Shown here piece after piece: positions 49,177-58,487 of a stretch of DNA of 64,000 nucleotides (positions within the stretch are counted from its first letter, which is position 1; every line of letters starts with the position of its first letter). Both the position numbers and the translations under genes were made by a program. The notes beneath the pieces are model-generated. The model saw only the letters and a program-made list of their open reading frames with translations. It was not told the origin of the DNA and searched no databases. Where the stretch lies: positions 1 through 64,000 of the forward strand of contig NZ_JYJK01000068.1 of NCBI RefSeq assembly GCF_003263785.1. Direction: 5' to 3'. The DNA is from Vibrio variabilis (GTDB lineage: Bacteria > Pseudomonadota > Gammaproteobacteria > Enterobacterales > Vibrionaceae).

Positions 49177-51810
49177 ATGAGCGATCTAGCTAAAGAGATC
49201 ACGCCCGTAAACATTGAAGATGAGCTGAGAGGCTCATATCTCGACTACGCGATGTCAGTTATCGTGGGTCGTGCTCTTCCAGATGTGCGTGATGGCCTAA
49301 AACCAGTACACCGCCGCGTTCTGTTCGCGATGAATGTACTAGGTAATGATTGGAATAAACCATATAAAAAGTCTGCCCGTGTTGTCGGCGACGTAATCGG
49401 TAAATATCACCCACACGGTGATAGTGCTGTGTACGACACTATTGTTCGTATGGCTCAGCCGTTCTCGCTTCGCTACATGTTGGTAGATGGTCAAGGTAAC
49501 TTCGGTTCCATTGATGGCGATTCAGCGGCGGCAATGCGTTATACCGAAGTCCGCATGGCTAAAATCGCTCATGAGCTGCTAGCAGACCTAGATAAAGAAA
49601 CCGTTGACTATGTTCCTAACTATGATGGAACTGAGCAAATTCCAGCGGTTCTGCCGACTAAGATTCCAAACCTACTTGTAAACGGTGCTTCTGGTATCGC
49701 GGTAGGTATGGCAACTAACATTCCACCGCATAACTTGAATGAAGTTATCGATGGCTGTTTGGCGTACATCAAGAACGAAGACATCACGATTGATGAGCTC
49801 ATGGATTATATCCCGGGCCCAGACTTCCCGACAGCGGCACTGATCAGTGGCCGTAAAGGCATCATCGATGCTTACAAGACGGGTCGTGGTAAGGTCTACA
49901 TGCGTTCTAAAGCAGAGATCGAAGAAGACAAGAATGGCAAAGAAACCATCATTGTTACCGAGATCCCTTATCAGGTGAACAAAGCTCGCCTAATCGAAAA
50001 GATTGCAGAGCTCGTTAAAGATAAGAAAGTAGAAGGCATTAGCGCACTACGTGATGAGTCTGATAAAGACGGTATGCGCATTGTTATCGAATGTAAGCGT
50101 GACGCAGTCGGTGAAGTGGTTCTAAATAACCTGTACTCGCAGACTCAGCTACAAACCACATTCGGTATCAACATGGTTGCCCTAAACAATGGTCAGCCAC
50201 AGCTGTTCAACCTTAAGGACATGCTGAAGTGCTTCGTTGATCACCGCCGTGAGGTTGTGACTCGTCGTACTATTTTCGAACTTCGCAAAGCAAGAGACCG
50301 TGCTCATATCCTTGAAGCGCTATCGCTAGCCCTTGCGAACATCGATGAAGTTATCGAACTTATCAAAAACGCACCAACACCTGCTGAAGCGAAGGTTGGT
50401 CTAGTTTCGCGTGGTTGGGAGCTAGGTAGCGTAGCATCAATGCTAGAGCGTGCGGGTACTGACGCAGCTCGCCCAGATTGGCTAGAAGACCAATACGGTA
50501 TCCGTGACGGTCTGTACTACCTAACTGAGCAACAAGCTCAAGCGATTCTAGAACTTCGCCTACACCGTCTAACCGGTCTAGAGCACGAGAAGATCCTAGA
50601 TGAGTACAAAGCACTTCTAGAAGAGATTGCAGAATTAATGCACATCCTTGCAAGCACAGAGCGCTTGATGGAAGTGATCACCGAAGAGCTAGAAGAAGTT
50701 CAAGCGACTTACGGTGACGAGCGTCGCAGTGAAATTACTGCTGCCGTTCATGACATTGATATGGAAGAGCTGATCGCTCGTGAAGATGTAGTAGTCACTC
50801 TGTCTCACGAAGGTTACGTGAAGTATCAATACCTAAGTGACTACGAAGCTCAGCGTCGTGGTGGTAAAGGTAAGAGTGCAACTAAGATGAAGGATGAGGA
50901 TTACATCGAGCGTCTGCTTGTTGCTAACACTCACGACAACATCTTGTGCTTCTCAACTCGCGGTAAGACTTACCGTCTGAAAGTATATCAATTGCCACAA
51001 GCGAGCCGTACAGCTCGTGGTAAGCCTATCATTAACATTCTTCCACTAGAAGAAGGTGAGCGTATCACGGCTATCCTGCCAGTGTCTGAGTTCAGCGCTG
51101 ACAAGTACATCTTCATGGCGACTGGCGACGGTACAGTGAAGAAGACGTCACTAGACCAGTTCTCTAACGTACGTGCTAACGGCCTAATCGCTGTGAACCT
51201 ACGTGATGATGACTCGCTAATTGGTGTGGATATCACCAACGGCGACAGCGATGTGATGCTGTTCTCGAAGCAGGGTAAAGTGGTTCGCTTTAGCGAAGAC
51301 AAAGTCCGTGCAATGGGTCGTACAGCGGCAGGTGTTCGCGGTATGAAGCTCGCTGACGATGACCAAGTTGTGTCTCTGATTGTTCCTTCAAACGAAGGCG
51401 ACATTCTAACCGTGACGCAAAATGGTTACGGTAAGCGTACAGAGCTTGAAGAGTACCCAACTAAGGGTCGTGCAACACAAGGTGTGGTTTCAATCAAAGT
51501 CTCTGAGCGAAACGGCCCTGTAGTTGGCGCTGTCCAAGTTGAAGAAGGCGACGAAATGATGATGATCACCGATGCCGGTACGCTAGTACGTACTCGCGTT
51601 GCAGAGGTGAGCCAAGTCGGTCGTAACACTCAAGGTGTCACGCTAATCCGTACCGCTTCTGATGAGTCTGTAGTAGGTCTACAACGCATCGATGAAGTGG
51701 AAGAGTTAGCGGAAGTTGAAGGTGAAGAGGGGACAGAAGGCGCAGTAGCAGATGCTACAGCAACCGATACTCCTGAAGCACCAGCAGCGGACGACGCTTC
51801 TGAAGAGTAA
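49177..51810 (+). CDS. gyrA: DNA gyrase subunit A
   Basis: 877-residue type IIA topoisomerase subunit that breaks and reseals DNA. The N-terminal catalytic domain carries the active-site Tyr122 in [11 protein letters not shown]. The quinolone-resistance region is wild type, with Ser83 and Asp87 in [11 protein letters not shown]. The C-terminal beta-pinwheel has the GyrA box QRRGGKG (about residue 560). The acidic tail ([20 protein letters not shown]) is typical of Vibrio and Escherichia. Ends 21 nt before a strong terminator. Confidence 0.97.
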   Translation: MSDLAKEITPVNIEDELRGSYLDYAMSVIVGRALPDVRDGLKPVHRRVLFAMNVLGNDWNKPYKKSARVVGDVIGKYHPHGDSAVYDTIVRMAQPFSLRYMLVDGQGNFGSIDGDSAAAMRYTEVRMAKIAHELLADLDKETVDYVPNYDGTEQIPAVLPTKIPNLLVNGASGIAVGMATNIPPHNLNEVIDGCLAYIKNEDITIDELMDYIPGPDFPTAALISGRKGIIDAYKTGRGKVYMRSKAEIEEDKNGKETIIVTEIPYQVNKARLIEKIAELVKDKKVEGISALRDESDKDGMRIVIECKRDAVGEVVLNNLYSQTQLQTTFGINMVALNNGQPQLFNLKDMLKCFVDHRREVVTRRTIFELRKARDRAHILEALSLALANIDEVIELIKNAPTPAEAKVGLVSRGWELGSVASMLERAGTDAARPDWLEDQYGIRDGLYYLTEQQAQAILELRLHRLTGLEHEKILDEYKALLEEIAELMHILASTERLMEVITEELEEVQATYGDERRSEITAAVHDIDMEELIAREDVVVTLSHEGYVKYQYLSDYEAQRRGGKGKSATKMKDEDYIERLLVANTHDNILCFSTRGKTYRLKVYQLPQASRTARGKPIINILPLEEGERITAILPVSEFSADKYIFMATGDGTVKKTSLDQFSNVRANGLIAVNLRDDDSLIGVDITNGDSDVMLFSKQGKVVRFSEDKVRAMGRTAAGVRGMKLADDDQVVSLIVPSNEGDILTVTQNGYGKRTELEEYPTKGRATQGVVSIKVSERNGPVVGAVQVEEGDEMMMITDAGTLVRTRVAEVSQVGRNTQGVTLIRTASDESVVGLQRIDEVEELAEVEGEEGTEGAVADATATDTPEAPAADDASEE

Positions 51811-51830
51811 TCCGATACTCGAATGATAGA

Positions 51831-51857
51831 AAACCTGCTTGATGGCAGGTTTTTTTT
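51831..51857 (+). terminator. terminator after gyrA
   Basis: AAACCTGC (51831-51838) pairs with GCAGGTTT (51845-51852), loop TTGATG, with an eight-base T-run. Confidence 0.88.
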
Positions 51858-52021
51858 CACCTGTCGTTTTTAACTCGACACAAAGGTTAAACTAAGTCGT
51901 TGGAACAATTGCGAGAACAAAATGAAAGCCGATTGATTTTATAAATCGCACCATCAATAATAGTGACCACAGTTATCGTGCCTAGATTGTTACTAATGAC
52001 ACTGAATATGAAGGTGGTTAA

Positions 52022-52120
52022 ATGGATTTACCCGTTCAAGCGTATTTATTGATAGGTTTCTTTGTCGCCGTGCTCATCGCCATCAGTATCGGATACGCCA
52101 TTTTTCGGATTCGCAAATAG
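52022..52120 (+). CDS. 32-residue single-span membrane protein
   Basis: Short ORF, ATG to TAG, preceded by AAGGTGG at good spacing. The product starts MDLPVQAYLLIGFFVAVLIA and ends SIGYAIFRIRK: one hydrophobic helix of about 22 residues followed by a positive tail, so the C-terminus should be cytoplasmic. It lies alone between the gyrA terminator and another terminator (52159-52192), as expected for an independent small gene. I do not recognise a family; small membrane proteins of this type often modulate a larger membrane complex. Confidence 0.6.
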   Translation: MDLPVQAYLLIGFFVAVLIAISIGYAIFRIRK

Positions 52121-52158
52121 TTCGAGTAGCCTTCCTGCTTTAATCAGCATTACGAGAT

Positions 52159-52192
52159 AAAAAGACCCGCTTGCGAACAAGCAGGTCTTTTT
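52159..52192. terminator. bidirectional terminator
   Basis: AAAAAGACC plus GCTTG (52159-52173) pairs with CAAGC plus GGTCTTTTT (52178-52192), with one C-A mismatch and a CGAA loop. It serves both the small membrane protein and the convergent chemoreceptor. Confidence 0.85.
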
Positions 52193-52220
52193 ACTGTTTC
52201 AAGGGTGTAAGGGCTATGGG

Positions 52221-54229
52221 TTAGCTTACCTTAAACTTCCCAATCGTCTTCTTAAGCTCTTCCACCATTTCAAGCTGCTTGTCGATTTTGCTGAGCATCT
52301 TGCGAGTGTCGGCGACACTGTCTTCGGCCAGCTGATCCACAGACACGGTCTGTTGGCTGATCTCACCAGAAGCAATGGCTTGTTCGTTCACCATAGATGC
52401 GATCTCTTGAGACTGAGAGTCGATCATTTCCATCGTTTGATGAATTTCACGGAGCTTATTGTCGACTTCAGCAATCATCTCCACACCTTGCTCGGTTTTT
52501 GAGCGACCAATGCGCAGTGAATCTACCGCGTTAGCTGCAGAGCTTTGTAGCGTTGCGATGATGCCTTCAATATCCACAGTAGACTCTTGAGTGCGCTGGG
52601 CTAGGGTGCGGACTTCATCGGCAACGACCGCAAACCCACGCCCTTGCTCACCTGCGCGAGCGGCTTCAATCGCGGCGTTGAGCGCGAGTAGATTCGTTTG
52701 TTCCGCGACGCCTTTAATCACCTCAAGTACACTAGTGATTGCGGTGGCATTGTCATTAAGAACGGCAACCACTTGTTCTGACTTCGAGACATCTTGGTAA
52801 ATGTCATTCATCAGAGTGCTTGCATCGTGGGTTAATGTTTGGCTTTGCTGAGAACTCGTTGACGCAACCGAAGCATGTTGTTGCGCTGTTTGCGCATTGT
52901 CCGCAATACCACTGATCGTTTGTGACATCTCCGTCGAAGCGGTGGCAATTTGCTCAATGTAGCTCTTTTGACGGCCAATGGTGTTGCCAAAGTGCTCAGC
53001 GATACGATGCAGTTCAATTGCATCGTTAGTGACTTGCTCAGTGGTGCGAAGGCTAAGCTGTGTGGTCTGCTGGATATCGTTGACAAAGATGTTAAACGAG
53101 CGACTCAGTTTGCCTAGCTCATCATCATGCTGGTATTCCAAACGTTGTGTTAGATCGCCTTCGCCTACAGCGATATTGTCCATCGCGGTGACAACATTGT
53201 TTAACGGCTTAGTTAGGAAGCGATTAATGATAACCAACATAGCGATCCCGCTGATGATCAGCACCAATAGAATTACCGTGACTGTTCCCCAGAAAGTCGC
53301 TTGAATTGGCTCGGAAATTAAGCTCTCTGGCACCATGAAGCCAACACGCCAATCAAGTTCGAGAGTGGGATCAGTAACAGCTTCTACAAATACCAGGTGC
53401 GGCTTACCGTTAAAGGAAACAGAACCTATGGTTTGTAGCTGGCGGCTGACTTGATTTTGAAGTTCGGCAAATCCAGAGGTATTGGCAAACACTTTGTCAA
53501 TGTCGGCTAGCGTTGGCAGTGTCGACATGTCAATACGGTCTTGAGTATCGTTAAATGCGATGATGCCACCATCAGAAGCAATTAAAAAGCCAGTACCAAC
53601 ACCTTGATAGCGCATTTTATCTATCAAGCCCTGCTTGATTTCTGTCCCTAGAATATCAATTCCTAAAACACCTATAAGTTGCTGCTCATTATCTTTTACC
53701 GTAGTTTTAATTGAAGTAACAATACTTTTATCGTTGGCATCAATTTGTGGTTTTGTAATGAAAAGACGGTCTTTTTCTAGTGCTTCAAACCACCAAGGTC
53801 GTTTGGTAGTGTAATAGTCAAGGTTGTTATAACGGCCGTTGAGATCGAAATATTCATGAGTATTGGCTGGGGCGTAGAAGACCGATTTGATCAGCGGATC
53901 GTGCTTAGAAATGGATTGAAAGGTATCAACAATCGACTGATAGGTAGGGTCGCTATCTATGTTAGAGCCCCGCTGAGTATAGTTGCAAACCAGTTGTTAA
54001 TAAACGGGTTTTTTGCCAAGGTTGTGACCACACGTGAGCGCTCGCGAAAGAACTCGTGAATGGAGCGTACTGTTTTTTCAGTGACTAACTGAACTTCCTT
54101 AGTCACTTGACTCTCTACAGAAGCGGAGCGCTGATTAACAATAAAATAGGAAGCGAATATCGATATCGTTACCATAATAGTGGCGATCGCCAGCACTAGC
54201 TTCTTCGCGATCGAATCCATCAATCTCAT
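52221..54229 (-). pseudogene. methyl-accepting chemotaxis protein, frame broken
   Basis: Chemoreceptor of 669 residues after repair. It has an N-terminal membrane segment (KLVLAIATIMVTISIFASYF), a double-Cache sensor ([33 protein letters not shown]), a second membrane segment, HAMP, and the signalling tip [20 protein letters not shown]. The sensor has YTTKRPWW, so it lacks the final Tyr of the amino-acid dCache motif seen in the other receptor of this window; a different ligand is likely. The break at about 53983 (TT for TTT) separates the first 90 residues from the rest. Confidence 0.82.
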
Positions 54230-54434
54230 AAATACTCCTTAAATTTAGAAGATTGCACGTATATTTAGGGGAATCCTAGAGGATTGGCGGCTATTTTCAC
54301 ACAGACATAAAATATTTAAAACAGATTATGAAATGGAATAACCAAAGCTGGCAGAACTGTCATGGGAATGATGGTTTTTATTAATGATGTCATTAGTAAC
54401 GGTAAATGGAACTAATGACATCATCGGAATTGGA

Positions 54435-56220
54435 TTACATATTACTTACGTTTTTTTGCTCAAGGCTGTCACCTTTCGATTCACTTAGCAGACTTGCGTA
54501 TAGCCCATTAAACTCGATGAGTTGCTGGTGACTTCCACGTTCGACAATTTCGCCCTTGTCGAGTACCAGAATAATGTCAGAGTGTTTAATGGTACTTAGG
54601 CGATGTGCAATGGCGATGACGGTTTTGTCTTGATACAAACGACTCATCGCTTTTTGGATTAAATCCTCTGTAATGGAATCGACAGAGCTGGTGGCCTCAT
54701 CAAGCATCATGATTTGCCCACCTTGCGCGACAGCGCGTGCAAACGAGATCAACTGCGTTTGTCCAACCGAAAGGTTTGCGCCATTTTTGTCGAGTTTGAA
54801 GTCGTAATTATTTGGGAGTTGATCGATAAAGCGATCGGCATACACATAGCGTGCCGCCTCGATGACTTGATCGCGCCCGACGCCTTGTTTTCCAAGCGCA
54901 ATATTGAAATCGATGCTCTGCTCAAACAGGTGAACATCCTGCATCATCATCGAGAACAGGTGCGCACAGTCCTCTGCTGCTATCTGTGATAGCTCAATAC
55001 CATTGAGCAAAATACTGCCTTCATAGTCACGATAGGTCTTAGTGATCAAACGCATAATGGTTGACTTACCTGATCCTGTAGAACCCACCAGTGCAACCTG
55101 ATGGCCTTTATTGAGGGTAAAAGACACATCGTTGAGCACATAAGGTCCATCTTGTTTGTATCGGAAGCTAACATCACGAAACTCCAAGCTTTGGAACTCT
55201 TTGAGCTTTGGCTCGATCTCATCACTTGGTAGCAATGTATGTCCTTCTTCCTCAAGCGGTTCAACAAATAGCTCCTCAATATGGTCAAAAGCGGCAAAGG
55301 AGCTTTGAATAGACGCAATTTGAGAGGTGAAGTCTCGGATCGGAATAAACACTTTCTCTAATGTGTTGATAAAGGCAATCAACACCCCTAGCGTGAGCGA
55401 GGCATCAAGTACTTGCCCAGAGCCAAACCAAATCATTAGCGCGATAGTGATTGAGGTAACGCCAGAGATAAACGCGAACAGAATCGCATCGTATTTGTTC
55501 ACCTTCATCTGCGCAGCCAAAAACTCATCAGTATAGCTTTGGTATTTGGTCTCTACTTCTTGCTCGGCGCGATATAGCTGCACGGTTTTCACACCGAGCA
55601 GTACTTCTTGCAGGTACCCAATGCCTCTCGCAAGGGCAGAGCGGGTGATCTGATGCATTTGACGTAGTCGATTACGCACATAAACGGTTAAATAAATCAC
55701 CGGGGCATCACCACCAAAACAACCATAGTGAGCTTCCAATCGATGACGAGCATCATGATCAAAAGGGCGATGGTATTTAGGCTGTCTCGAACCAGTCCTA
55801 CCACAGCTTGCACAAACGAATCACCAATGGTTTCTAGATCGCTGGTCAATCGTGACAGGGTGATTCCAATAGGGGTGTTATCGAAGTAACTGCGTGGCAG
55901 TTTGAGTACACGCGATACCAACACAGAGCGCATATCAGCAATGGTAAATTGACCCGTTTTGCGGAGATTGTAGGCATAGGTAGTGTCGACGATATAACTA
56001 GCAATCAGCACCGCGACTAAGTAAAGGATTGGCGTGAGCAAGCATCAATGTTGCCGTGAGACAGATAGCCATCGATGACCTGGATAATCAACCAAGGAAA
56101 TAGCAAACTGCACGCGATGGAGAGCGGCAGCATAGCGACACCTATCCACGCCGTACGTCGATAAGGCTGAGCAAAATGAAAGAAGTGCTTGAGGTATTTT
56201 ACATCTAACCCTTTTAGCAT
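54435..56220 (-). pseudogene. ABC exporter half-transporter B (MdlB/YheH-like), frame broken twice
   Basis: Second half of a heterodimeric exporter: six membrane segments and an ATPase domain. Walker A GSTGSGKSTI, signature LSVGQTQLISFARAV and Walker B MMLDEATSSVD with catalytic Glu are intact, so this is the active ATP site partner. Breaks at 56040-56041 (one T lost on the coding strand) and 55702-55705 (one C lost) are repaired to 595 residues. Its start codon overlaps the upstream gene's stop (ATGCTAA), so both halves are co-translated. Resembles E. coli MdlAB/YheIH. Confidence 0.83.
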
Positions 56221-57977
56221 GGGCTTGCCTCCGTTTCTGTTTGCTGTAGGAGCCAAGTCTCTTTGTAGTAGTCACAGGTTTTCAATAGCGTTAAATGGTC
56301 GCCTTTGGCGAGTACTTTGCCTTCGCTAAGCACTATGATCTCATCCATATATTCCAAGGCATTAACGCGATGAGAGACCACGAGCACCGATTGATGTTCC
56401 AACCTTGCAAACAGCCCTTCGAGTATCTTTCTTTCTGTTTCGTAATCCACGGCTGAGAGCACATTGTCCATAATAAGCAAATCGCAGGGCTCTAGCAGAG
56501 CCCTCGCAATACTCAAGCGCTGCTTCTGCCCGCCAGAAAGCATGACGCCTTTTTCACCCACCACGGTTTGTGCTTTTTGCTCAAAACGCTCCACGTCGCC
56601 AGCGAGTTGACTCAGTTCCAACACGCCTTGGATATCGTCGTCACTAATCGTTCGACTCCCGCTACCGAACTTGACGTTTTCAGTGATGGTTGCAGAGAAT
56701 AAATAGGGGTCTTGAGTAATGGTTTTTACAAAGCGCCTCAAATCATTTCTGGAGAAGCTAGTGATGTCGCGATCGCCAAGAAAAATTGAGTGACTTGGCA
56801 CATCGAGATGGTGATTAAGACAGTTCACTAGGGTCGTTTTCCCAGCGCCAATACTTCCCAAAACCCCGACTTTCTTACCAGGCGGAATATCGAAACTAAT
56901 GCCATCCAGGATTGGAGCATCGTCTTGTAAATAGCGGTAGGTGAGATTGCGCACCGAGAAAGTTTGCCCTTTAAGAGAAGCAAGCGTTTCTTCTGATAAG
57001 GTTTTGGTGTCAATCTCAGGTACCTCAGCGTTCAAGATAGTTTGGCAGCTGGTAATACCGACCATACCGCGCTGATAAATGGTCGCGATTCTTCCTAGTG
57101 CCATTAGCGGTATCGAGAGCAGCACTGAATAGGTCAAAAATGCAGTGATTTCACCAAGAGTCAGCTCTTGCTGCATCAACATATAGCCGCCAAGACCTAA
57201 GATGAGGATCTTCATGACATTGTTGGCGTAATCCAACACGGGCATGTAGAAAACTTGAATGCGGGTCAGCTTCATTTGGCATTTGAGCAGCTTTTGGTTG
57301 AGTGCGTCGGTTTCGGCTTGTACCCAAGCGCTCATTTGCTGACTTTTGATCAAGTCAATGGCAGAAAGGTAGCTCATCAGTTCAGCAGAATATTTTTGCA
57401 AACGGCGCATATGCTCCATGTGCAGATCTTTCATCTTGGTGAAACCGATTCGAAAAATCACAAAGGCAATGATGATTGGGATCACCGAATACAGAGTTAA
57501 TTCGGGGGAAATGCGCCACATCCATAGCGGGGTTAACGATAACGCCAGTAGGGTATTAAATAGCTGCAGGAATCCGACACCAAACATCAATCGAATCCCC
57601 ATTAAGTCGTTATTAACGATAGAAATCAGATGTCCCGAAGCGAACTGACTGTGGAACTCATTTGGGAGGCGATTAAGTTTTTTCAGCAGGATGTTTTTTA
57701 GTTCAGCTTCCGTTATACGGCCAGGATTGAGGCCATAAATACGCGATAGTATGCGCGTAATGATCATCGCAATGGCCATAACCACGACGATGGAAACGTA
57801 GTATTGCAATTGGCCATAGCTTTCGCTGCTGATGCCATCAAGAAGATCGATCGCTAATTGAATGTAGCGTGGGATCTCAACTTGTAACCAGTTAACGAGG
57901 AAAATGAAAACAATCGCCAGCAAATAAGAGGTGCGATTCAGACGCAAAAAGTGCGCGATAAACTGGGTTTTGGTCAT
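56214..57977 (-). CDS. ABC exporter half-transporter A (MdlA/YheI-like)
   Basis: 587-residue half-transporter, first gene of the exporter pair. Six membrane segments lie in the first 310 residues. The ATPase has Walker A GSIGAGKTTL, signature LSGGQKQRLSIARALL, but Walker B reads LLIMDNVLSAVD: the catalytic Glu is replaced by Asn. Together with the intact partner, this makes one degenerate and one consensus site, as in heterodimeric multidrug exporters. Substrate unknown. Confidence 0.87.
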   Translation of the reverse strand: MTKTQFIAHFLRLNRTSYLLAIVFIFLVNWLQVEIPRYIQLAIDLLDGISSESYGQLQYYVSIVVVMAIAMIITRILSRIYGLNPGRITEAELKNILLKKLNRLPNEFHSQFASGHLISIVNNDLMGIRLMFGVGFLQLFNTLLALSLTPLWMWRISPELTLYSVIPIIIAFVIFRIGFTKMKDLHMEHMRRLQKYSAELMSYLSAIDLIKSQQMSAWVQAETDALNQKLLKCQMKLTRIQVFYMPVLDYANNVMKILILGLGGYMLMQQELTLGEITAFLTYSVLLSIPLMALGRIATIYQRGMVGITSCQTILNAEVPEIDTKTLSEETLASLKGQTFSVRNLTYRYLQDDAPILDGISFDIPPGKKVGVLGSIGAGKTTLVNCLNHHLDVPSHSIFLGDRDITSFSRNDLRRFVKTITQDPYLFSATITENVKFGSGSRTISDDDIQGVLELSQLAGDVERFEQKAQTVVGEKGVMLSGGQKQRLSIARALLEPCDLLIMDNVLSAVDYETERKILEGLFARLEHQSVLVVSHRVNALEYMDEIIVLSEGKVLAKGDHLTLLKTCDYYKETWLLQQTETEASPC

Positions 57978-58487
57978 TGGCGGTTGTTTTCAGGTGACGT
58001 GGTAATGGTTTAAAGATTCATATAATACAATAGAGGGCAATAGCCCACTATTGTAGCTGTTAGTCTAAACCTAGCATGACGAAATAAGCAATGGTAGGTA
58101 TAAGGGTTAACTATCTATCAAATTGTCCTTATAACCGAGGAGGAGATAGAAATCTTGTTTTAATGGGGTGAACAATAGTGACTTGTCGATGAAGGCGGGT
58201 TTCTTGACTAGTCGTAGTAAGGTGTCGACTATTGTTCGACATTCTCAAATCTAAGACAAGAGGTGGTTTACAGTGTTACATATGAGATCAAGACATTTGC
58301 TACCAATCTGGTTTTATTGATCTTTTTTGGGAAGAAATCCACTTGATGCATATCGTACATGTGCTGGTAAGCAGGCTGCATAGATATTGGTTGGGTGTTG
58401 CTAGCGGCTTTATCAAGTTTTTACTCATTAAACTTGGCTATAGTTTTCTTGGCTTAAAATCAAAAATAACGTCAAGGAAGGCTTACT
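57978..58487. other. intergenic region with repeated ACAATAG elements
   Basis: About 510 bases between the divergent ABC exporter and protease genes. It holds ACAATAG/CTATTGT at 58027, 58048, 58172 and 58229, a hairpin at 58026-58055 (TACAATAG with CTATTGTA) and a small palindrome TGTCGA/TCGACA at 58223-58241. A GAGGAGGAG at about 58138 has no start codon behind it. No gene is supported here. Confidence 0.45.

Noticed and set aside
58136-58165. GAGGAGGAG ribosome-like site
   Set aside because: No start codon at a usable distance opens a reading frame longer than a few codons.
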